Below are positions 25,918-35,113 of a stretch of 64,000 nucleotides of DNA, piece by piece (position 1 is the first letter of the stretch; every line of letters begins with the position of its first letter). Source of the stretch: Sphingobium sp. EM0848 (GTDB lineage: Bacteria > Pseudomonadota > Alphaproteobacteria > Sphingomonadales > Sphingomonadaceae); contig NZ_JABXWB010000001.1 in the NCBI RefSeq assembly GCF_013375555.1, positions 2,294,001 to 2,358,000 on the forward strand, written 5' to 3'. The position numbers were made by a program, and so were the translations under genes. Below the pieces are notes generated by a model. The model was not told where the DNA came from, did not search any database, and saw only the letters and a program-made list of their open reading frames with translations.

Positions 25918-26283
25918 TTACAATTCCCTTCGCAGGCCCGGATCGACCGAACCGTCGGGCCGAACGCCAGCCTGCGCCAGCTCCTTTTTCATGCGGCCGG
26001 TCAGGAAGCGGAACCACATCACGAAATCGGCGCGCAGCGACAACAGCGGATAGCGGAAAGTGGCGGGGCGGTTGCGTTCGATCAGACTGTGGCCAAGCCA
26101 GGCGAAACCGTAACCGGCCAGCGGCAATGCGGGAACCATCCACCATCGCCCGGTGACGGGCAAGGACACGGCCAGCAACACGACGATGCTGGTGCCGGCA
26201 TAGTGCATCGCCCGCGTGCCGGGGTGCGCATGTTCCTGCAGATAATAGGGCCAGAAGTCCCGGAACGCTGCCTTGCCGTCCAT
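25918..26283 (-). CDS. DUF962/Mpo1-like membrane protein
   Basis: Start at MDGKAAFRDF (26283) because GGAGG lies just upstream; 121 residues. The pattern FWPYYLQEHAHPGTRAMHYAGT and the later AWLGHSLIERNRPATFRYPL are the DUF962 family, which includes yeast Mpo1, an iron-dependent 2-hydroxy fatty acid dioxygenase. Two hydrophobic segments lie between the histidine motifs. An equivalent role in bacterial 2-hydroxy fatty acid turnover would suit sphingolipid-bearing sphingomonads, but this is inference. Confidence 0.78.
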   Translation of the reverse strand: MDGKAAFRDFWPYYLQEHAHPGTRAMHYAGTSIVVLLAVSLPVTGRWWMVPALPLAGYGFAWLGHSLIERNRPATFRYPLLSLRADFVMWFRFLTGRMKKELAQAGVRPDGSVDPGLRREL

Positions 26284-26344
26284 TGCCTCCCCTCCTCGAT
26301 CACCATGGCTATCGGGAAAGCTGATTAATGTTAAGACGGATGCG

Positions 26345-27322
26345 TCAGGCCGTGTGCCGATCGGGGGCGAACAGGAAATAGTCATAGGCTGCCCGCGCCG
26401 CTTCGGCCATGATGCGGTCGCGCATCTGATGCCCCTTATAATCCTTCATCACGAAAACCGTAATGGCAAACAGGCGACCGTCCGGCAAAGTGATGATGCC
26501 CACATCATTGCCGATGCCGTTCAGCGTCCCCGTCTTGTGCGCGATCCGGGTGCCGGGCGGCAACATGGCGCGCAGCCGGTCCTTGCCGGTCTTGCACCGT
26601 TCCATGATCGACAGCAGCATCGCCGTGCTCTGCGGCTTCAGCGCCTTGCCGGTGCGGATCGCGACCAGCAGGTCGTCCATCGCGCGCGGCGTCGCAGTGT
26701 CGCGGGGGTCCATGGCAAAGCCCAGATTGGGCATGTCGCGGGCGTCGCGCTGGGCAGCGGAGAGGCCGGCTTCCATCGCGCTTTCATCGCCAAAGCCGCT
26801 GCCCGCCACCTTGGCGCGGGCGAGCAGGTCGCGGGTATTGCTGTCGACGCGCAGATTCCTGACGCCGATCGAGCGGACCCAGTCATTGACCGCCTGCGGC
26901 CCGCCCGTGCGGGCGACCAGAGCGTCGGTGGCTTCATTGTCGCTCTGCGTCAGGCTCATTTCGAGCAGGGTGCGCACCGGCAGCGGATGCCCGAGGCGCG
27001 TCAGCTTTTCATCAAGGCTGAGACTGCCCGCATCGAGCAGGGAGAAGATCTTGGCCGCGACCGCCACCTTGTAGGTGCTGGCCATCGGGAACAGCGTATC
27101 GCCATTATAGGCCAGCGTCTCGCCCGTGGAGAGGTCCCGCACGGCGATGCCCACCGTACCGTCGGTCAGCGTCGCGAAGCGGGCGAATTCCCCCATCAGG
27201 CGGGATTCGGCGCTCTGCTGCACCGGATTGGGGGTCGGGCCGAAGGCATCGGCGGTCGGCAGCGGGGCAAGGAACAGCGCCAGAAAGGCGCAATAACGGC
27301 TGGCGGTACGAAGGCGTGGCAT
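26345..27322 (-). CDS. Class A beta-lactamase-like serine hydrolase with altered omega loop
   Basis: 325 residues from the ATG at 27322, which has AGGAAAGGGG upstream, followed by a signal peptide (cut near residue 26, PTADA). Class A motifs are present: SxxK as S82-TY-K85, SDN at 127-129, and KTG at 263-265. Aligned from the SDN to RxxD, the usual Glu166 and Asn170 positions are Thr and Leu, and about 30 extra residues (161-204) enlarge the omega loop before [11 protein letters not shown]. Deacylation by the normal route is therefore doubtful. It may be a slow beta-lactamase, a penicillin-binding protein relative, or another serine hydrolase. It starts 62 bp beyond the DUF962 gene on the same strand. 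Confidence 0.8.
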   Translation of the reverse strand: MPRLRTASRYCAFLALFLAPLPTADAFGPTPNPVQQSAESRLMGEFARFATLTDGTVGIAVRDLSTGETLAYNGDTLFPMASTYKVAVAAKIFSLLDAGSLSLDEKLTRLGHPLPVRTLLEMSLTQSDNEATDALVARTGGPQAVNDWVRSIGVRNLRVDSNTRDLLARAKVAGSGFGDESAMEAGLSAAQRDARDMPNLGFAMDPRDTATPRAMDDLLVAIRTGKALKPQSTAMLLSIMERCKTGKDRLRAMLPPGTRIAHKTGTLNGIGNDVGIITLPDGRLFAITVFVMKDYKGHQMRDRIMAEAARAAYDYFLFAPDRHTA

Positions 27323-27402
27323 CCGTCCCCTTTCCTCGATTCGCCGGTTGCGGGCAAGGGGCTGTTGACAGCGGTTCGGCGCACGGTTCATCACCCCGGC
27401 CC

Positions 27403-28092
27403 ATGAGCGATACCATCAAGCTGGACGAGAGCTGGCGCGCGCCGCTGCTCGGGGAATTTGGAAGTCCCTATATGCAGGGGCTGAAACAGTTTCTGGAGGC
27501 GGAAAAGGCCGCGGGGAAGCGCATTTTCCCCAAGGGCAGCGAATATTTCCGGGCACTGGACCTGACGCCGCTCGACCGGGTGAAGGTCGTGGTGCTGGGG
27601 CAGGACCCCTATCATGGCGAGGGGCAGGCGCATGGCCTGTGCTTTTCAGTGAAGCCGGGGGTGCGCACGCCGCCGTCGCTGGTCAATATCTACAAGGAAT
27701 TGCAGAGCGACCTGGGGCTGACGCCACGCCGCCATGGCTTTCTGGAGCATTGGGCGGAGCAGGGCGTCCTGTTGCTCAACAGCGTGCTGACGGTGGAAAT
27801 GGGCAAGGCCGCCTCGCACCAGAAGCGCGGCTGGGAACAGTTCACCGATGCGATCATCCGGCTGGTCAACCAGAAAAGCGAGCCGGTCGTGTTCCTGCTG
27901 TGGGGCGCCTATGCGCAGCGCAAGGGCGATTTCGTCGACGGCAAGCGCCATCTGGTGCTGAAAGCGGCGCACCCCTCGCCGCTCTCCGCGCATAATGGCT
28001 TTCTGGGATGCCGGCATTTTTCGCAGGCCAATGCCTTTCTGGACGAGAAAGGACGCGGGGCGATCGATTGGGGTTTGCCGGAGCAGGTGTAA
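27403..28092 (+). CDS. ung: Uracil-DNA glycosylase, family 1
   Basis: 229 residues from ATG 27403 ([10 protein letters not shown]); the frame extends 29 codons upstream without family similarity. It removes uracil from DNA in base-excision repair. Diagnostic motifs are VLGQDPYHG with catalytic Asp68 and [18 protein letters not shown] near the C-terminus. Length is typical of Ung. A perfect hairpin separates it from the convergent TonB receptor. Confidence 0.95.
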   Translation: MSDTIKLDESWRAPLLGEFGSPYMQGLKQFLEAEKAAGKRIFPKGSEYFRALDLTPLDRVKVVVLGQDPYHGEGQAHGLCFSVKPGVRTPPSLVNIYKELQSDLGLTPRRHGFLEHWAEQGVLLLNSVLTVEMGKAASHQKRGWEQFTDAIIRLVNQKSEPVVFLLWGAYAQRKGDFVDGKRHLVLKAAHPSPLSAHNGFLGCRHFSQANAFLDEKGRGAIDWGLPEQV

Positions 28093-28093
28093 A

Positions 28094-28127
28094 GCGAAGT
28101 GCTCCTGCGCGGGCAGGAGCACTTCGC
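28094..28127. terminator. Bidirectional terminator between ung and the TonB receptor
   Basis: A perfect 15-bp stem (28094-28108 with 28113-28127) and a four-base loop fill the 37 bp between two convergent stops. No T-run follows, but position and stability make termination the best reading. Confidence 0.7.
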
Positions 28128-28129
28128 GC

Positions 28130-30142
28130 CTAGAAGTACAGCTTCGCGCCCAGCCGCAGGGTGCGCGGCTCCATCACGCGGCTGAGGCGGCCTTCGACCG
28201 GCGCGCTGTCATAAGCGGGAACATAGGATTCATAATAATAGGCGATGTCCTTGTCCCGGCTGTCGAAGATGTTGAGCAGTTCGCCATAGAGTTCGATCCG
28301 CTTGCTCTTCCAGGCCGCGCGGGCATTGACGACGGTGCTGCCCTTGTCTCGAAGGCTATTGTCCTCGATCAGCGGATAGGGGCCGAGATGGCGGAGGCGG
28401 ATGCTCGCTTCCCAGGGATCGCGGAGGATCGCCACACCGCCTGAAGCGGCATTTTCGAAGGCGTTGGGAATCCGGTCGCCATTGTCGTAACGCGAATGGC
28501 TGGCGGTGTAGTTGCCGTCCAGCGCGAGCCAGGAAAATGGGCGCCAGAAGGCGACCAGTTCATAGCCGCGCCGCTTGCTGGCCCCGGTCGGCTCGACGGC
28601 ATTGCTGTCGCCCACGAAGCGCAGTTCGCTGCCGACATCCAGCCACCAATAGGTCGCGGTGAGCGAGAGGCTGCCATATTGGACGCGCCCGCCCAGTTCC
28701 TTGCCGATGCCGCGCACCAGCACCGGAACAGGCGTGTCGACATTCACCGCGCCGCGCACATCATTGGAATGAAAGCCCCGCCCCCAATTGGCGTAGAGTT
28801 CCAGATGCGGCGTGACCCGGTAGGCGACCGACGCCTTGGGCGAGAGGATGGCGTCATGGCCGCTGCCCTCGCCCAGCGCCTGCGCGGCGGCATCCCCGGC
28901 GCGGACGCTGTAATGATAATAATCGCCGCGCAGCCCGCCGATCAGGCGCAGGCCGGGTAAAGGCTGCCAGTTCGCTTCGCCATAGAGGGCGGCGGACAGT
29001 TGCTCGACATGATAGCGGCCGAGCGAGAAGAGGAACTGCCGGTCCGCGCTGCGGTCGACGCCGACATTGCCGATATGGTCGAAGCGGTTCTCGGTGCCGA
29101 TGCTGAGGTTGAGGGTCGAGGCGACATCCCAGTTCTTCGAGGCGGTAAGGCCGGTGATCCAGCGGCGGTCATATTGGTGGATCTGCGCGCTGCGGCCGTC
29201 CGGATCGGCATAGGTGGGATTGCTGAACATCGCCCAGTCGTAGAACTGGACATAGGCGTTGGCGCGCCAGCCCGGCTGGGTGACGGCGACATTGCCGACG
29301 ATCCGCGTGGTTTCGCCCCGCGCAGAGGGATCGGGCGAGCAGAAGACATCGGGGCAGACGGGGGAGCCGATGATCCGCTCTGGAATCTGCTCGGTCGGGC
29401 GCCAGGTGCCGCGATAGGCGTGCAGGGTCGCGTCCAGTTCGCCTCCGCCAAGCGGCACGCGATATTTGGCGAAGCCGCTATAATGACGCAGATGCTCCGC
29501 CTCTTCCCAGGGGCCGTCATAGCGCTTGGCCTGCGCCACCAGCGTCAGGTCGCCGGGTCCCACGTCCTTGATCGTGCCGCCCGCCGCCAGTCGGCGCGAG
29601 CCGTAGGAGCCGCCCTCCACCGCGATCCACGGGCGCGTAAAGCCATCAATCGTGGTCATATAGGCTGCGCCAGCCAGCGCGAAATCGCCGCCATCGGCGC
29701 GATAGGGGCCTTTGCGAAAATCCTCCCGCGCGACGATTTCGGGGATCAGGCCGTTCAGGTCGAGATAGCCCTGACCATGACCGTGCGAGCGGAAATTCAT
29801 CTGCACGCCGTCGATATAAGTGGTGAAGTCCGATCCATGGTCGAGGTTGAAACCGCGCAGGAAATATTGGTTCGCCTTGCCGCTGCCCGAATGCTGGGCC
29901 GCGACCATGCCGGGCACCGCTTCCAGCAGTTCGGCGACGCGCAGCAGCGGGCGGACCAGCAGGTCGGCGCCGCCGACGCTGCCCTCGCTCGCGGCATGGG
30001 CGACGCCGATCTTTTCCTCGCCGCGTCCGAAGACGACGATATTCGTGGCCGGCGCCTCTTCGGCGGCGGGCATTTGGGCCAGCGCCGGCGGGGCGATGCC
30101 CGCAGCGATCAGGGTGGCGATCAATCCATATTTCACAATCAT
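28130..30142 (-). CDS. TonB-dependent receptor under a cobalamin riboswitch
   Basis: A 670-residue outer-membrane receptor with a signal peptide (cut near residue 23, PPALAQ), a plug (about 40-150, NQYFLRGFNLDHGSDFTTYI) and a barrel ending in LRLGAKLYF. The minus-strand leader carries a cobalamin riboswitch, so the cargo is likely a corrinoid or, less likely, cobalt. The protein is longer than E. coli BtuB and not a close match, so I give no symbol. GGAGG lies two bases before the ATG but eight before an in-frame GTG two codons in, so initiation may be at the GTG (30136). Confidence 0.83.
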   Translation of the reverse strand: MIVKYGLIATLIAAGIAPPALAQMPAAEEAPATNIVVFGRGEEKIGVAHAASEGSVGGADLLVRPLLRVAELLEAVPGMVAAQHSGSGKANQYFLRGFNLDHGSDFTTYIDGVQMNFRSHGHGQGYLDLNGLIPEIVAREDFRKGPYRADGGDFALAGAAYMTTIDGFTRPWIAVEGGSYGSRRLAAGGTIKDVGPGDLTLVAQAKRYDGPWEEAEHLRHYSGFAKYRVPLGGGELDATLHAYRGTWRPTEQIPERIIGSPVCPDVFCSPDPSARGETTRIVGNVAVTQPGWRANAYVQFYDWAMFSNPTYADPDGRSAQIHQYDRRWITGLTASKNWDVASTLNLSIGTENRFDHIGNVGVDRSADRQFLFSLGRYHVEQLSAALYGEANWQPLPGLRLIGGLRGDYYHYSVRAGDAAAQALGEGSGHDAILSPKASVAYRVTPHLELYANWGRGFHSNDVRGAVNVDTPVPVLVRGIGKELGGRVQYGSLSLTATYWWLDVGSELRFVGDSNAVEPTGASKRRGYELVAFWRPFSWLALDGNYTASHSRYDNGDRIPNAFENAASGGVAILRDPWEASIRLRHLGPYPLIEDNSLRDKGSTVVNARAAWKSKRIELYGELLNIFDSRDKDIAYYYESYVPAYDSAPVEGRLSRVMEPRTLRLGAKLYF

Positions 30143-30168
30143 GTCCTCCGGCGCCTGCGACTGCCGGG

Positions 30169-30179
30169 GGAGACCTGCC
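30169..30179 (-). promoter_or_regulatory. Anti-B12-box segment (expression platform)
   Basis: The minus-strand RNA here reads GGCAGGTCTCC, a perfect 11-base complement of the B12 box core at 30330-30340. Pairing of the two would compete with aptamer folding, and the segment lies about 25 bases before the ribosome binding site, so it fits an antisequestor or sequestor element controlling translation. Confidence 0.55.
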
Positions 30180-30321
30180 GTCCGGGACGACCGGCGCGCG
30201 AAAGCAGCCGGACGCCATCAAGCGACCGCCACGCGAACCGAAGCGGCCTCCACCGCTCGTTCGTCGCTCAGACGGAAAGACACCGTGCCGCGGCCATCCC
30301 CTGGACCAGGGCAAGAGCGAC

Positions 30322-30528
30322 CAGACGCAGGCAGGTCTCCTGGCTCACGGGTCATCGCTTGAAACATGGCCTTCCCAGGCCTCGCAGGGTTTAGCGTCCG
30401 GCCCAGTGGCTGATCCCTCGCGCTCCGGAAGGATCGATATGCCTCTCGCTCACCGCTTACAGTTGCAGGGACAGCCGGGGATTTGCACCCCATTCCCTAT
30501 TAAGCCCCTCTCGGGACACCGGCGCGAT
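30322..30528 (-). promoter_or_regulatory. Cobalamin riboswitch
   Basis: On the minus strand, the leader has the conserved core GGTGCAAATCCCCGGCTGTC, then CCTGCAACTGTAAGCGG, and ends with the B12 box AGCCAGGAGACCTGCC (30345-30330). Order and spacing match the adenosylcobalamin-sensing element. It reads towards the TonB receptor at 30142, 180 bp away, and should repress it when cobalamin is plentiful. The exact 5' edge is estimated. Confidence 0.93.
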
Positions 30529-30585
30529 CGGGAATGGCTCATAGGCACGCTTTGCGGGGATGGGAAGATGGGATAGAGGCGACCC

Positions 30586-30852
30586 ATGCATTTCGACGAT
30601 CAACTCCACCGCTATTTCGGCGTCCGCGACCTGGATGCGCTCACCCCTGATGCGCTGGCCGCCGGGCTGGAGCATATGCGCGTCGATTTCGGGCTGGAAA
30701 CGGACAGGGCACGCCGCTTCGCACTCTGGTCGCTGATGGTCCTGCTGGGCGCGGCGCCCGATCTGGAGGAGGCGTTCGAGGACCCGGCGGACCGCGACGC
30801 GGCGCGCGACTTCATGGAAATGATGGAGCGGGCCGAAAGCGACGGGGACTAG
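30586..30852 (+). CDS. Small hypothetical acidic protein (88 residues)
   Basis: Encodes MHFDDQLHRYFGVRDLDALT, then a helical segment and a strongly acidic tail (MEMMERAESDGD). There is no signal peptide; a short hydrophobic stretch (FALWSLMVLLGAAP) is too weak for a clear membrane helix. It lies divergent from the riboswitch leader and 69 bp before the efflux operon. Such proteins are conserved in sphingomonads to my recollection, but no function is known to me. Confidence 0.65.
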   Translation: MHFDDQLHRYFGVRDLDALTPDALAAGLEHMRVDFGLETDRARRFALWSLMVLLGAAPDLEEAFEDPADRDAARDFMEMMERAESDGD

Positions 30853-30921
30853 ACAGCCCCGACAAGAAGTGGAAACAATCCGTCCAACGGCAGGCGCATA
30901 TCTGCGGCTTGAGGAGGCGGC

Positions 30922-32595
30922 TTGAGCATAGGGGAAGGATCGCCGGACTATCGGTTCGCGCCGCATGAGCGGCCGCTGATGCCGGGATCGCCCGCGACAC
31001 CCGATCACCCGACGCCGCGACGGATCGGCTATTTCCTGATCGGCACGCTGCTGGGGCTGACGGGCGGCTTCATCAACGGGCTGCTGACCGCGAATCTGCC
31101 GCAGATCCAGGGGGCGCTGGGCCTCACCAATGTCGAGGGCGGCTGGCTGACCGCCGCCTATTCGATGACCAATGTCTGCATGAGCCTGCTGCTCATCAAA
31201 TTCCGCCAGCAATTCGGCATCCAGCGCTTCACCCGTTTCGTGCTGGCCGGGTTCCTGGCGCTCAACCTGTCGCAGATCTTCGTCCACAGCTATGGGTTCG
31301 AGTTGATCGTGCGCGGGGCGGGCGGCATCGTGGCGAGTGGACTGTCGACGCTCTGCCTCTTCTACATGTCGCAATCGATGCCGGCGGCGAAACGGCTGGG
31401 CGGACTGGTTCTGGGCGTAGGCATGTCGCAGATCGCATTGCCGCTGGCGCGGGCGATCTCCCCTGCCCTGCTGATCCATGGCGACGTGCAGAATCTGTTC
31501 CTGTTCGAACTGGGGCTGACGCTGCTGTGTCTGGCGGGCGTATCGATCCTGCGCCTGCCGCCCAGTGAGCGGATCGAGGCATTCGAATCGCTGGACTTCC
31601 TGACGTTCGCGCTCTTTGCGCCGGGCATGGCGCTGCTCTGCGCGGTACTCGCGCAGGGCCGGATCATCTGGTGGCCCACGCCCTGGCTGGGCCATGCGCT
31701 GGCCGGGTCGCTGCTGCTGGTCGGCGCCGCGATGATCGTGGAGCATAACCGGGCCAATCCCTTGCTCAACACACGCTGGATGGGCAGCGGAGCGATCATC
31801 CGCTTCGCCATTATCGCGGCCAGCATGCGCGTGCTGCTGTCGGAACAGAATTACGGCGCAAGCGGGCTGTTGAACCTGGTCGGCATGGGGCAGGACCAAC
31901 TCGTCACCTTCTACGCCATCATGACGCTGGCGACGGTCGCGGGGCTGGCGACGAGCCTGTTGACGCTTAACCCGATGGACCTGTTGCGGCCGGTCATCAT
32001 CAGTTGCGGCCTGATCGCGGCGGCCGCCTTCATGGACATGGACGCCAGCAACCTGACGCGCCCGGCGCAGCTTTATGCGACGCAGGTGATGATCGCCTTT
32101 GCCGCCATCTATTTTCTGGGACCGGCGATGATGGGTGGCCTGTTGCAGGCGCTGGCCAGAGGACCAAGCCATCTTGTCAGCTTTTCGGCTGTGTTCAGCA
32201 TATCGCAGCAACTGGGCGGACTGGGTGGCGCGGCCCTGTTGGGGAGTTTCCAGATCATTCGCGAACGCTTCCATTCCGAAATGTTGGCGCAATCGATCCT
32301 GCCGATCGATCCGCAGGCGGCGTTGCGGCTGCAACAGCTGGGCGGCGCCTATGCGCGAACCCTGGGCGATCCGGCGCTGCGGCAGGCGGAGGGCAATATC
32401 CTGCTGGGCCAGCAGGTCGCGCGGGAGGCGAATATTCTGGCTTTCAACGATGTGTTCGCGCTTGTGGGGGGGCTGGCGACGCTGGCCCTCCTCTACCTTC
32501 TGGCGCGGTGGTGCTATTTCAAATGGATGGGGATCACGCCCCTTGGCAAGGAACTGGCGGCCCTGGCTGCGATGAGGAACAAGGCCGCATCATGA
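30922..32595 (+). CDS. DHA2-family MFS efflux permease (EmrB-like)
   Basis: A 557-residue drug:proton antiporter of the 14-helix type. It starts at a TTG with AGGAGG four bases upstream; the next ATG is 19 codons in. The first helices include YFLIGTLLGLTGGFINGLLT and the later FAAIYFLGPAMMGGLLQAL. It would work with the membrane-fusion protein and outer-membrane factor encoded next, each overlapping by four bases, as a tripartite EmrAB-TolC-like pump. The substrate is unknown. Confidence 0.88.
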   Translation: MSIGEGSPDYRFAPHERPLMPGSPATPDHPTPRRIGYFLIGTLLGLTGGFINGLLTANLPQIQGALGLTNVEGGWLTAAYSMTNVCMSLLLIKFRQQFGIQRFTRFVLAGFLALNLSQIFVHSYGFELIVRGAGGIVASGLSTLCLFYMSQSMPAAKRLGGLVLGVGMSQIALPLARAISPALLIHGDVQNLFLFELGLTLLCLAGVSILRLPPSERIEAFESLDFLTFALFAPGMALLCAVLAQGRIIWWPTPWLGHALAGSLLLVGAAMIVEHNRANPLLNTRWMGSGAIIRFAIIAASMRVLLSEQNYGASGLLNLVGMGQDQLVTFYAIMTLATVAGLATSLLTLNPMDLLRPVIISCGLIAAAAFMDMDASNLTRPAQLYATQVMIAFAAIYFLGPAMMGGLLQALARGPSHLVSFSAVFSISQQLGGLGGAALLGSFQIIRERFHSEMLAQSILPIDPQAALRLQQLGGAYARTLGDPALRQAEGNILLGQQVAREANILAFNDVFALVGGLATLALLYLLARWCYFKWMGITPLGKELAALAAMRNKAAS

Positions 32596-33737
32596 CGGAA
32601 ATGCAGGACAAAAGGTTGCAGGACCCGGTCGAGGTGCCGAAGGAAGCGCCCGCCGCCGAACCGCCGAAAAGAGGATGGGCTCCACCCAGGGCGGGCCGCA
32701 GGGAGACGATCCTGACGCTGGCCTTCATCGTCGCCGGCATCCTGCTGATCCTTTACGCCTGGGACCTGCCGCCCTTTTCCTCCATCGTGCAGACCACCGA
32801 CAATGCCTATGTGCGCGGCCAGACGACGGTGATCGCGCCGCAGGTCAGCGGTTATGTGGTCGAGGTCACGGTGCAGGATTATGAAAGGGTCAGGAAAGGA
32901 CAGGTGCTCGCCCGGATCGACGACCGCATCTATCGCCAGCGGGTGGATCAGGCAAAGGCGCAGGTCGCGGCGCAGATCGCCAATCTGGACAATAGCGAGC
33001 AGAGTCAGCGGTCCAGCGAAGCGCAACTGGGTGGACAGCATGCCAGCGTGGTCAACGCCAAAGCGCAACTGGCGCGGGCGCAGGCGGACATGCGGCGGGT
33101 GAACGAGTTGGTTGGCGAAGGGTCGGTGTCGATCCGTGAACGCGACCAGACGCTCGCCGCGTTGAAACAGGCCGAAGCGGCGGTTTTACAGGCGCAGGCG
33201 CAGCGCAGCGTCGCGCGGGAACAGGTGCGCACCGTAACGGTCGGGCGCGGCGGGCTGCGCGCCGGGGTCGAGGCGGCGAAGGCAGCGCTGGAACTGGCTG
33301 AAATCGACCTGGCCAATACGATCATCCGCGCGCCGCAGGACGGGCGGCTGGGCGAGGTCGGCGTGCGGCTGGGCCAATATGTGACGGCGGGCACGCAGCT
33401 CACCTTCCTGGTGCCGCCGGTCATCTGGGTGGCCGCCAATTACAAGGAGGCGCAGACCGCGCGCATGGCGCCGGGACAGCCCGCGCGGATGCGCGTCGAT
33501 GCGCTGGCTCATGCGGAAATCCGGGGCAAGGTCGAACGGCTGGCCCCCGCGACGGGCAATGAGTTTCAGGTCATCAAGTCCGACAATGCCACCGGCAATT
33601 TCGTCAAGGTGCCGCAACGCATCACCGTGCGGATCGCGGTGGATCGCGGCGATCCGCTCTATGCGCGGTTGCGGCCGGGCATGTCGGTGGAGGCCTGGGT
33701 GGATACGACCGGCGGGCCGGAGCCGCGGTCACAATGA
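32592..33737 (+). CDS. HlyD/EmrA-family membrane fusion protein
   Basis: 381 residues from the ATG at 32592, which overlaps the permease stop as ATGA; the longer upstream frame lies inside the permease gene. One membrane helix at about residues 37-56, a biotinyl-lipoyl-like half (TTDNAYVRGQTTVIAPQVSG), a coiled-coil hairpin (about 110-220), then the second half-motif (IIRAPQDGRLGEVGVRLGQY). It links the inner-membrane permease with the outer-membrane factor. Confidence 0.9.
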   Translation: MTEMQDKRLQDPVEVPKEAPAAEPPKRGWAPPRAGRRETILTLAFIVAGILLILYAWDLPPFSSIVQTTDNAYVRGQTTVIAPQVSGYVVEVTVQDYERVRKGQVLARIDDRIYRQRVDQAKAQVAAQIANLDNSEQSQRSSEAQLGGQHASVVNAKAQLARAQADMRRVNELVGEGSVSIRERDQTLAALKQAEAAVLQAQAQRSVAREQVRTVTVGRGGLRAGVEAAKAALELAEIDLANTIIRAPQDGRLGEVGVRLGQYVTAGTQLTFLVPPVIWVAANYKEAQTARMAPGQPARMRVDALAHAEIRGKVERLAPATGNEFQVIKSDNATGNFVKVPQRITVRIAVDRGDPLYARLRPGMSVEAWVDTTGGPEPRSQ

Positions 33738-35113
33738 GGCGCGCGGGCGTCCTGCTGGGCCTCACGATAGGGGTCGCGCCCCTTGGCGGCTGCGTTCCGG
33801 CGCATGAGGCCGCGCCGCCCGAAACGGCGGTAAAGGCACCGGATGGCTGGCGCGACGCCTTGCCGGGGACGGCGGCGGTCGACGCGGGCTGGTGGCGGCA
33901 TTTCGGCGATCCGGCGCTGACGTGGATCGTCGAGGCGGCGCTGGCGCACAATGTCGACATCGCCATTGCCGTGGCACGGGTGCGGGAGGCGCGCGCGCAG
34001 GTCAATCTGGCGCGGGCTGCGCTTTTCCCCAGCGTGGATGCCAGCGTGGCGGCATCCCAAAGCCGGTCGGTCAGCGCGTTCGGCACCTCGACCGAAAGCA
34101 CATCGGCCCAGCCCACGGTGCAGACCGCTTATGAGGTCGACCTGTTCGGTCGCATCGACGATCAACTGTCGGCGGCGCGCAGTTCATGGCTGGCGAGTCG
34201 GGCGGCGCGGGATTCGGCGCAACTCAGCATCGCGGCGGCGGCGGCGGCGGGCTATGTAACGCTGCTGGGGCTGGATGCCCGGCGCGAGGTGGTGCTGCAG
34301 ACGATCCAGTCACGATCCGAGGCGCTGCGGCTGGCGCGGTCGCGGGCCGAGGCGGGCTATACCTCTCAGCTCGAACTGCGGCAGGCGGAATCCGAATATC
34401 AGGCGGCGGCGCTGATCCTGCCGCAGGTCGACCTTGCCATTGCGCGGGCGGAAAATGGCCTGCGGCTGCTGATCGGGGACGTTCCGGGGCCGATCGAGCG
34501 CGGAACATCGCTGGCCAGGCTGACCACGCCGCCCTTGCCCGATGCGGGCCTGCCGTCGGACCTGCTGCGGCATCGGCCCGACATTGCGCAGTCGGAATAT
34601 GCGCTGGCGGCGTCCGACAGTTCGCTGGCGGCGGCACGCAAGCAATTCCTGCCGACGCTGCGCCTGTCCGCTTCGATGGGGGCGGTGTACAACAGCGCGC
34701 TGCCCGACACCCTCTCCATCTGGTCGCTGGGCGGCAGCATATTGGCGCCGCTGTTCGAGGGCGGGCGGTTGCGCGCCAATGCCGATGCGGCGACGGCGCG
34801 GCGCGATCAGGCCGCCTTTGCCTATCGGAAGACGGTCCTCACCGCCTTTCGCGAGGTGGAGGACGCGTTGGCCAATGTCGCCAGCCTGTCGCGCCAGCGC
34901 GCCGTGGCGGAAGCGCAGCGGCTGGCCATCGCCGATGCGCTGCGCCATGCGACCAATCGCTATCAGGCGGGTTATAGCGGCTATCTGGAGCAATTGGATG
35001 CGCAGCGCGCCTTGCTCTCCGCCGATCTTGGGCTGGTGCAGTTGCGCGCGGATCAGTTGAACGCGCTCGTCACGCTGTATCAGGTGCTGGGCGGCGGCTG
35101 GGAGGGATCATGA
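33734..35113 (+). CDS. Outer-membrane efflux lipoprotein, NodT family
   Basis: 459 residues with a lipobox LGGC (Cys20), so it is an anchored lipoprotein. The two TolC/NodT repeats are visible, with SRSVSAFGTSTESTSAQPTV and SIWSLGGSILAPLFEGGRLR, the latter a family hallmark. It forms a trimeric channel. It starts four bases inside the fusion-protein stop and overlaps the DUF488 gene by four bases, completing the operon. Confidence 0.9.
   Translation: MRRAGVLLGLTIGVAPLGGCVPAHEAAPPETAVKAPDGWRDALPGTAAVDAGWWRHFGDPALTWIVEAALAHNVDIAIAVARVREARAQVNLARAALFPSVDASVAASQSRSVSAFGTSTESTSAQPTVQTAYEVDLFGRIDDQLSAARSSWLASRAARDSAQLSIAAAAAAGYVTLLGLDARREVVLQTIQSRSEALRLARSRAEAGYTSQLELRQAESEYQAAALILPQVDLAIARAENGLRLLIGDVPGPIERGTSLARLTTPPLPDAGLPSDLLRHRPDIAQSEYALAASDSSLAAARKQFLPTLRLSASMGAVYNSALPDTLSIWSLGGSILAPLFEGGRLRANADAATARRDQAAFAYRKTVLTAFREVEDALANVASLSRQRAVAEAQRLAIADALRHATNRYQAGYSGYLEQLDAQRALLSADLGLVQLRADQLNALVTLYQVLGGGWEGS

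Noticed and set aside
22804..28092. Region considered as a horizontally acquired island because it holds varied accessory genes
   Set aside because: GC content and codon use look like the rest of the window, with no boundary repeats, integrase or transposase.
32004..32591. Long N-terminal extension of the membrane fusion protein
   Set aside because: It lies inside the permease gene in another frame; the ATG at 32592 overlaps the permease stop and begins the family sequence.
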